Shown piece by piece: positions 5,748 through 8,872 of a DNA stretch of 8,872 bases. A program made the position numbers and the translations under genes. This DNA comes from Syntrophaceae bacterium UBA6252 (GTDB lineage Bacteria > Desulfobacterota > Syntrophia > Syntrophales > UBA6807). The first letter of the stretch is position 1. Each line of letters begins with the position of its first letter. The stretch lies in assembly GCA_002441265.1 (NCBI GenBank), contig DJVQ01000019.1:30586-39457 (forward strand), read 5' to 3'. The notes under the pieces are model-generated. The model saw only the letters and a program-made list of their open reading frames with translations, was not told the origin of the DNA and did not search any database.

Positions 5748-6026
5748 TTGGCCGATCACAAGTCCGCGATCAAGAGGAACCGCCAGTCGGAGAAGAGAAG
5801 GATCCGGAACGGGTCCGTCAAGTCGCACGTGAGAACGAGAGTCAAGGCCGTTCTCGCCGCCGTTGAGGAAAAGGACGCAGCACGGTCTCTGGAGTCGCTT
5901 CAGGCGGCAGTCGCCGTCATCGACAGGGCTTCGAGCAAGGGGGTTCTTCACAGGAACAACGCGGCGCGGAAGATTTCCCGGCTGACCAAGCGGGTGAACG
6001 CCCTCGCCGGGACCTCAAAATCCTGA
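5748..6026 (+). CDS. rpsT: Small-subunit ribosomal protein S20
   Basis: 92 residues, normal for bS20 (about 85-95). The N-terminus MADHKSAIKRNRQSEKRRIRNGSVKSHVRT carries the typical basic KSA-x-KR and RNxxxKS motifs, and the C-terminal half has the family's GVLHRNNAARKISRLTKRVNAL helix. S20 binds 16S rRNA (5' domain and helix 44) early in 30S assembly. The start is TTG, fixed by the conserved N-terminus and by AAGGAGG (5735-5741) 6 nt upstream; no in-frame ATG is available. E. coli rpsT also uses UUG, where it is part of autoregulation, so the same may hold here. The gene is monocistronic within the window, and its last 12 bp overlap the 3' end of the converging lptE. Confidence 0.97.
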   Translation: MADHKSAIKRNRQSEKRRIRNGSVKSHVRTRVKAVLAAVEEKDAARSLESLQAAVAVIDRASSKGVLHRNNAARKISRLTKRVNALAGTSKS

Positions 6027-6530
6027 AGTCATAAGCCGGAAGGCTGCCTCCGCGAGATCCCGGGCCAGTTCCTGAAGAACCGCCCGGCGGCCGTTTTCAG
6101 TCAAGCGGGGGTCCGTCCGGATGACGTAGGTTTCCGTTCCCGCCATATTCCGATTTGACCACAGGACCGTTCCCGTCCTGCGGTCTTCCAGGGTCAACTC
6201 CACGGACAGACGGATGCGGTTTTCCAGGGCGTATCCGGTTTCCCTGTAGGAAACGGGATAGGTCTCGTAGGACCGGATTTCGCATTGAAGGAGTAGATCG
6301 GCGCTTTCGCGGCCCTCCGCGGTCTCGAACCGGTTTTCCCTGCGGATCTCCTCGATCAGGGCGTTCCGGAGAATGTTGCCCAGCGCCGGCTCTTCGGTCC
6401 GGTTGGCGAATGGGGGGACGAAAACGGACCGCAGGGACGGGTCGATGGCGCCTCCGTCCCCGGCGAACCGGTACCCGCATCCTCCGAGAAGAAGCGCCGC
6501 GGCAAGGAGAAGAAGAAACGCCCGCCGCAT
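6015..6530 (-). CDS. lptE: LPS-assembly lipoprotein LptE
   Basis: 171 residues from the chosen start. The N-terminus MRRAFLLLLAAALLLGGC is a lipoprotein signal peptide with lipobox LGGC (acylated Cys18), followed directly by GYRFAG, the usual LptE mature start (CGYxF). The body has SVFVPPFANRTEEP (35-48), helix LGNILRNALIEEI (50-62), the RIRLSVELTLED strands and LWSNRNMAGTETY (124-135), as expected for LptE, the outer-membrane lipoprotein that plugs LptD and helps insert LPS. The ATG at 6530 has GGAGAG (6537-6542) 6 nt upstream. The longer frame starting at 6614 would put 28 polar residues before the signal peptide and overlap leuS. It lies 70 nt after leuS, an order seen in many proteobacteria, and ends inside the 3' end of rpsT. 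Confidence 0.92.
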   Translation of the reverse strand: MRRAFLLLLAAALLLGGCGYRFAGDGGAIDPSLRSVFVPPFANRTEEPALGNILRNALIEEIRRENRFETAEGRESADLLLQCEIRSYETYPVSYRETGYALENRIRLSVELTLEDRRTGTVLWSNRNMAGTETYVIRTDPRLTENGRRAVLQELARDLAEAAFRLMTSGF

Positions 6531-6600
6531 GCCCCGCTCTCCGCTCCGCCGGAACCCCCGGGCCCCCTGGGATAGAAGGGCAATCTCCTGTTTCACAACG

Positions 6601-8872
6601 CTACGATACGACAATGTTCACCAGTTTCCCGGGAACGGTGATCACCTTCCTCACCGTTTTGCCTTCCGTGAACCTCCGGGCCGATTCGTCCCGGAGGGCC
6701 CTCTCCCGGATGGATTCTTCCGATTCGTCGGCGGCCGCCTGGATCCGGCTCCGGAGTTTTCCGTTGACCTGAATGACGATGGTGATTTCCTCGTCCCGGG
6801 CGGCTTCGGGATCGAAGGAAGGCCACGCCGTGTCGGAAAGCGGGACCGTCCGGCCCAGGATCTGCCACAATTCCTCCGTCACGTGGGGGACAAAGGGATT
6901 GAGAAGGATCACCGTCGTCTCGATGGCCTCCCGGAGAATCCCCAGGGCCGTCAGGTCCTCCCCGGAGGGCCGGGGCGCCTGATAGACGGCGTTCACCAGT
7001 TCCATGACGGCGCTGATGGCCGTGTTGAAATGGAACCGCTGGTCGATGTCCTCGGTGACCTTCCGGATCGTCTGGTGGATTTTCCGCTTCAGGGCCTTCC
7101 ATTCCTCCGGCAGACCGGCCAGGTCGCCGCCGGCGGGAACCTCCCGGGTCGGATCGGCGTAATCCATGACCATCCTCCAGACCCGGCCGATGAACCGGAA
7201 AGCTCCTTCCACCCCCTGGTCGCTCCACTCCAGGTCCTTTTCCGGCGGCGACGCGAAAAGGCAGAACAGACGCGCCGTGTCGGCGCCGTACTCCCGGATC
7301 AGGTGGTCGGGGTCCACCACGTTCTTCAGGGATTTGGACATCTTCTCCGTCTTCCCGATCAGGACGGGGGTGTCGCACTGGGTGCACTTTCCCTCCCGGA
7401 CCTGGTCGGGGTAGAGGAACCCGTGCTTTCTGCATTTCATGGTTTCCTTGCACACCATGCCCTGGGTGAGGAGGTTGCGGAAGGGCTCGTCGAAGGAAAG
7501 GACCCCGAAGTCCCGGAGCATCTTCGTGTAGAAACGGGAGTACAGGAGGTGGAGAATGGCGTGCTCGATCCCTCCGATGTACTGGTCCACGGGCATCCAG
7601 TAGTTGACCTTTTCCTTGTCCAGACCCGGTTTCCGGTCGAAACCGGCGCAGCAGAACCGGTCGAAGTACCACGAGGATTCGACGAACGTGTCCATGGTGT
7701 CCGTTTCCCGCCGCGCGGGGCCCCCGCAGCAGGGGCATTCGGTATCCATGAAGGCGCCGTTCTTCGCCAGGGGGGAGCCGCCCTCACCGGTCAGTTCCAC
7801 GTCCATGGGAAGGAGCACGGGAAGGTCGGACTCGGGGACGGTCACCGTTCCGCATTTGCCGCAGTACACGACGGGAATCGGGGCGCCCCAGTAGCGCTGC
7901 CTGGAGATTCCCCAGTCCCGGAGGCGGTACTGGATCGTCCTGCGGCCCCGGCCCAGGGACTCGAGGTGGTCCGCGATGGTGTCGAGGGCCTTCAGGTTCT
8001 CGAGGCCGTCGAAAGGTCCCGAGTTGACGAGAATTCCCTCATCCACGTAAGCTTCCGTCATGGTCGCCGCGTCGAGGGGGGCTTTCGGGTTGTCGATGAC
8101 CACGATGAGGGGCAGGTCGTATTTTTTCGCGAATTCGAAGTCCCTCTGGTCGTGGGTGGGGACGGCCATGACGCAGCCCGTCCCGTATTCGGCGAGGACG
8201 AAGTTGGCGGCGTACACGGGCATTTTCCATCCTGTCACGGGATTGAGGCAGTAGGCGCCGAGGAAGGCCCCCTCCTTCTCGTAGGCGTCGGAGGTTCGAA
8301 GGAGCCGGTCCTGCCGGCCGACCTTTTCCACGAATTCCCGGACCTCCTTCTCGAAGGGTTTTCCCTTCGAGAGTTCCAGGACCAGCGGATGTTCGGCGGC
8401 GACGAGCATGAAGGTGGCCCCGAAGATCGTGTCCTGCCGGGTGGTGAAGACCCGGATGGTCTTTCCCGTGTCGTCGGCCATGGGAAAGTCGACCTCGCAG
8501 CCGTAACTCTTCCCGATCCAGTTCCGCTGCATGGTGAGGACCCGCTCGGGCCAGCCGGGCAGTCTGTCGCAGTATTCCAGGAGTTCTTCCACGTAGGCGG
8601 TGATCCGGAAGAACCATTGTTCCAGGTGTTCCTGGTCCACCTCCGTTCCGCACCTCCAGCAGGCCCCTCCCTCCACCTGTTCGTTGGCGAGAACGGTCTT
8701 GCACTGGGGGCACCAGTTCACGACGGACCCCTTCTTGTAGGCCAGGCCCTTTTCATACATCCACAGGAAGAAGAGCTGCTCCCACCGGTAGTATTCCGGC
8801 TCGCAGGTCGACACCTCCCGGTCCCAGTCGTAGCTGAAGCCCATCCGCTTGAGCTGCTTCTTCATGGAATCG
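6601..8872 (-). CDS. leuS: Leucyl-tRNA synthetase (5' end outside the window)
   Basis: About 756 residues are visible; roughly the first 100-110, including the HIGH motif, lie beyond 8872 and the frame is open to the edge (…DSMKKQLKRMGFSYDWDRE). Numbering from the Met at 8865: zinc knuckle WCPQC…CWRCG (C52, C55, C69, C72); the CP1 editing domain with TTRQDTIFG and GTGCVMAVPTHDQRDFEFA; then YRLRDWGISRQRYWGAPIPV; ETDTMDTFVESSWYF; and KMSKS (508-512, encoded by 7330-7344). The anticodon-binding and C-terminal domains follow, ending in IQVNGKLRSRIQ and VRKVITVPGKLVNIVV. The enzyme charges tRNA-Leu and hydrolyses mis-acylated products. A Cys-rich insert before KMSKS (C478, H481, C494, C497) looks like an extra zinc ribbon. 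It is probably co-transcribed with lptE. Confidence 0.97.
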   Translation of the reverse strand, partial: DSMKKQLKRMGFSYDWDREVSTCEPEYYRWEQLFFLWMYEKGLAYKKGSVVNWCPQCKTVLANEQVEGGACWRCGTEVDQEHLEQWFFRITAYVEELLEYCDRLPGWPERVLTMQRNWIGKSYGCEVDFPMADDTGKTIRVFTTRQDTIFGATFMLVAAEHPLVLELSKGKPFEKEVREFVEKVGRQDRLLRTSDAYEKEGAFLGAYCLNPVTGWKMPVYAANFVLAEYGTGCVMAVPTHDQRDFEFAKKYDLPLIVVIDNPKAPLDAATMTEAYVDEGILVNSGPFDGLENLKALDTIADHLESLGRGRRTIQYRLRDWGISRQRYWGAPIPVVYCGKCGTVTVPESDLPVLLPMDVELTGEGGSPLAKNGAFMDTECPCCGGPARRETDTMDTFVESSWYFDRFCCAGFDRKPGLDKEKVNYWMPVDQYIGGIEHAILHLLYSRFYTKMLRDFGVLSFDEPFRNLLTQGMVCKETMKCRKHGFLYPDQVREGKCTQCDTPVLIGKTEKMSKSLKNVVDPDHLIREYGADTARLFCLFASPPEKDLEWSDQGVEGAFRFIGRVWRMVMDYADPTREVPAGGDLAGLPEEWKALKRKIHQTIRKVTEDIDQRFHFNTAISAVMELVNAVYQAPRPSGEDLTALGILREAIETTVILLNPFVPHVTEELWQILGRTVPLSDTAWPSFDPEAARDEEITIVIQVNGKLRSRIQAAADESEESIRERALRDESARRFTEGKTVRKVITVPGKLVNIVVS

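Noticed and set aside
6531..6614. Longer LptE start at 6614
   Set aside because: It puts 28 polar residues before a lipoprotein signal peptide and overlaps leuS; the ATG at 6530 has a good ribosome site.
6593..7738. Minus-strand open frame (381 codons) inside leuS
   Set aside because: Out-of-frame shadow of leuS, with repetitive Arg/Pro/Gly composition.
1..8872. tRNA, rRNA, prophage, IS transposase or toxin-antitoxin module
   Set aside because: None seen. The nucleotidyltransferase protein is too long, and lacks a HEPN partner, to be an MNT/HEPN pair.

Overview
The window is a GC-rich, gene-dense piece of a Gram-negative bacterial chromosome. LptE shows that the organism makes an LPS outer membrane. 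The overall style (GC-rich coding, REP-like repeats, LeuS with a Cys-rich insert before KMSKS, a stand-alone pyruvate-kinase C-terminal-like protein) suggests a Deltaproteobacterium (Desulfobacterota, perhaps Syntrophales-like). That placement is an inference; no lineage marker was tested.

Layout. (1) 1-1930, plus strand: a leader with a strong inverted repeat, then a two-gene unit encoding a stand-alone pyruvate kinase alpha/beta-domain protein and an M29-family metallo-aminopeptidase, closed by a 9-bp hairpin. (2) 1931-2335, minus strand: a small unrecognised protein with two CxxC pairs, with its own candidate promoter. (3) 2423-5517, minus strand: a compact four-gene operon, MBL-fold hydrolase > TPM-domain membrane protein > nucleotidyltransferase-fold protein > LemA. 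It is driven by a good sigma70-like promoter whose spacer holds a perfect 7-1-7 palindrome. (4) 5518-5747: a divergent promoter region carrying an 88-bp REP/BIME-like element between two outward promoters. (5) 5748-6026, plus strand: rpsT (ribosomal protein S20) with a TTG start. (6) 6015-8872, minus strand: lptE and the 3' nine-tenths or so of leuS, in the common leuS-lptE order. lptE and rpsT converge and overlap by 12 bp.

Most of the window is housekeeping or widely distributed genes. The part most worth pursuing is the MBL-TPM-NTase-LemA operon. LemA and TPM proteins are recurrent but poorly understood membrane partners. Here they are tightly coupled to a metallo-hydrolase and to a nucleotidyltransferase-like protein whose second catalytic Asp is Asn, behind a promoter that looks repressible. 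No phage, IS transposase, CRISPR array, tRNA or rRNA was seen.
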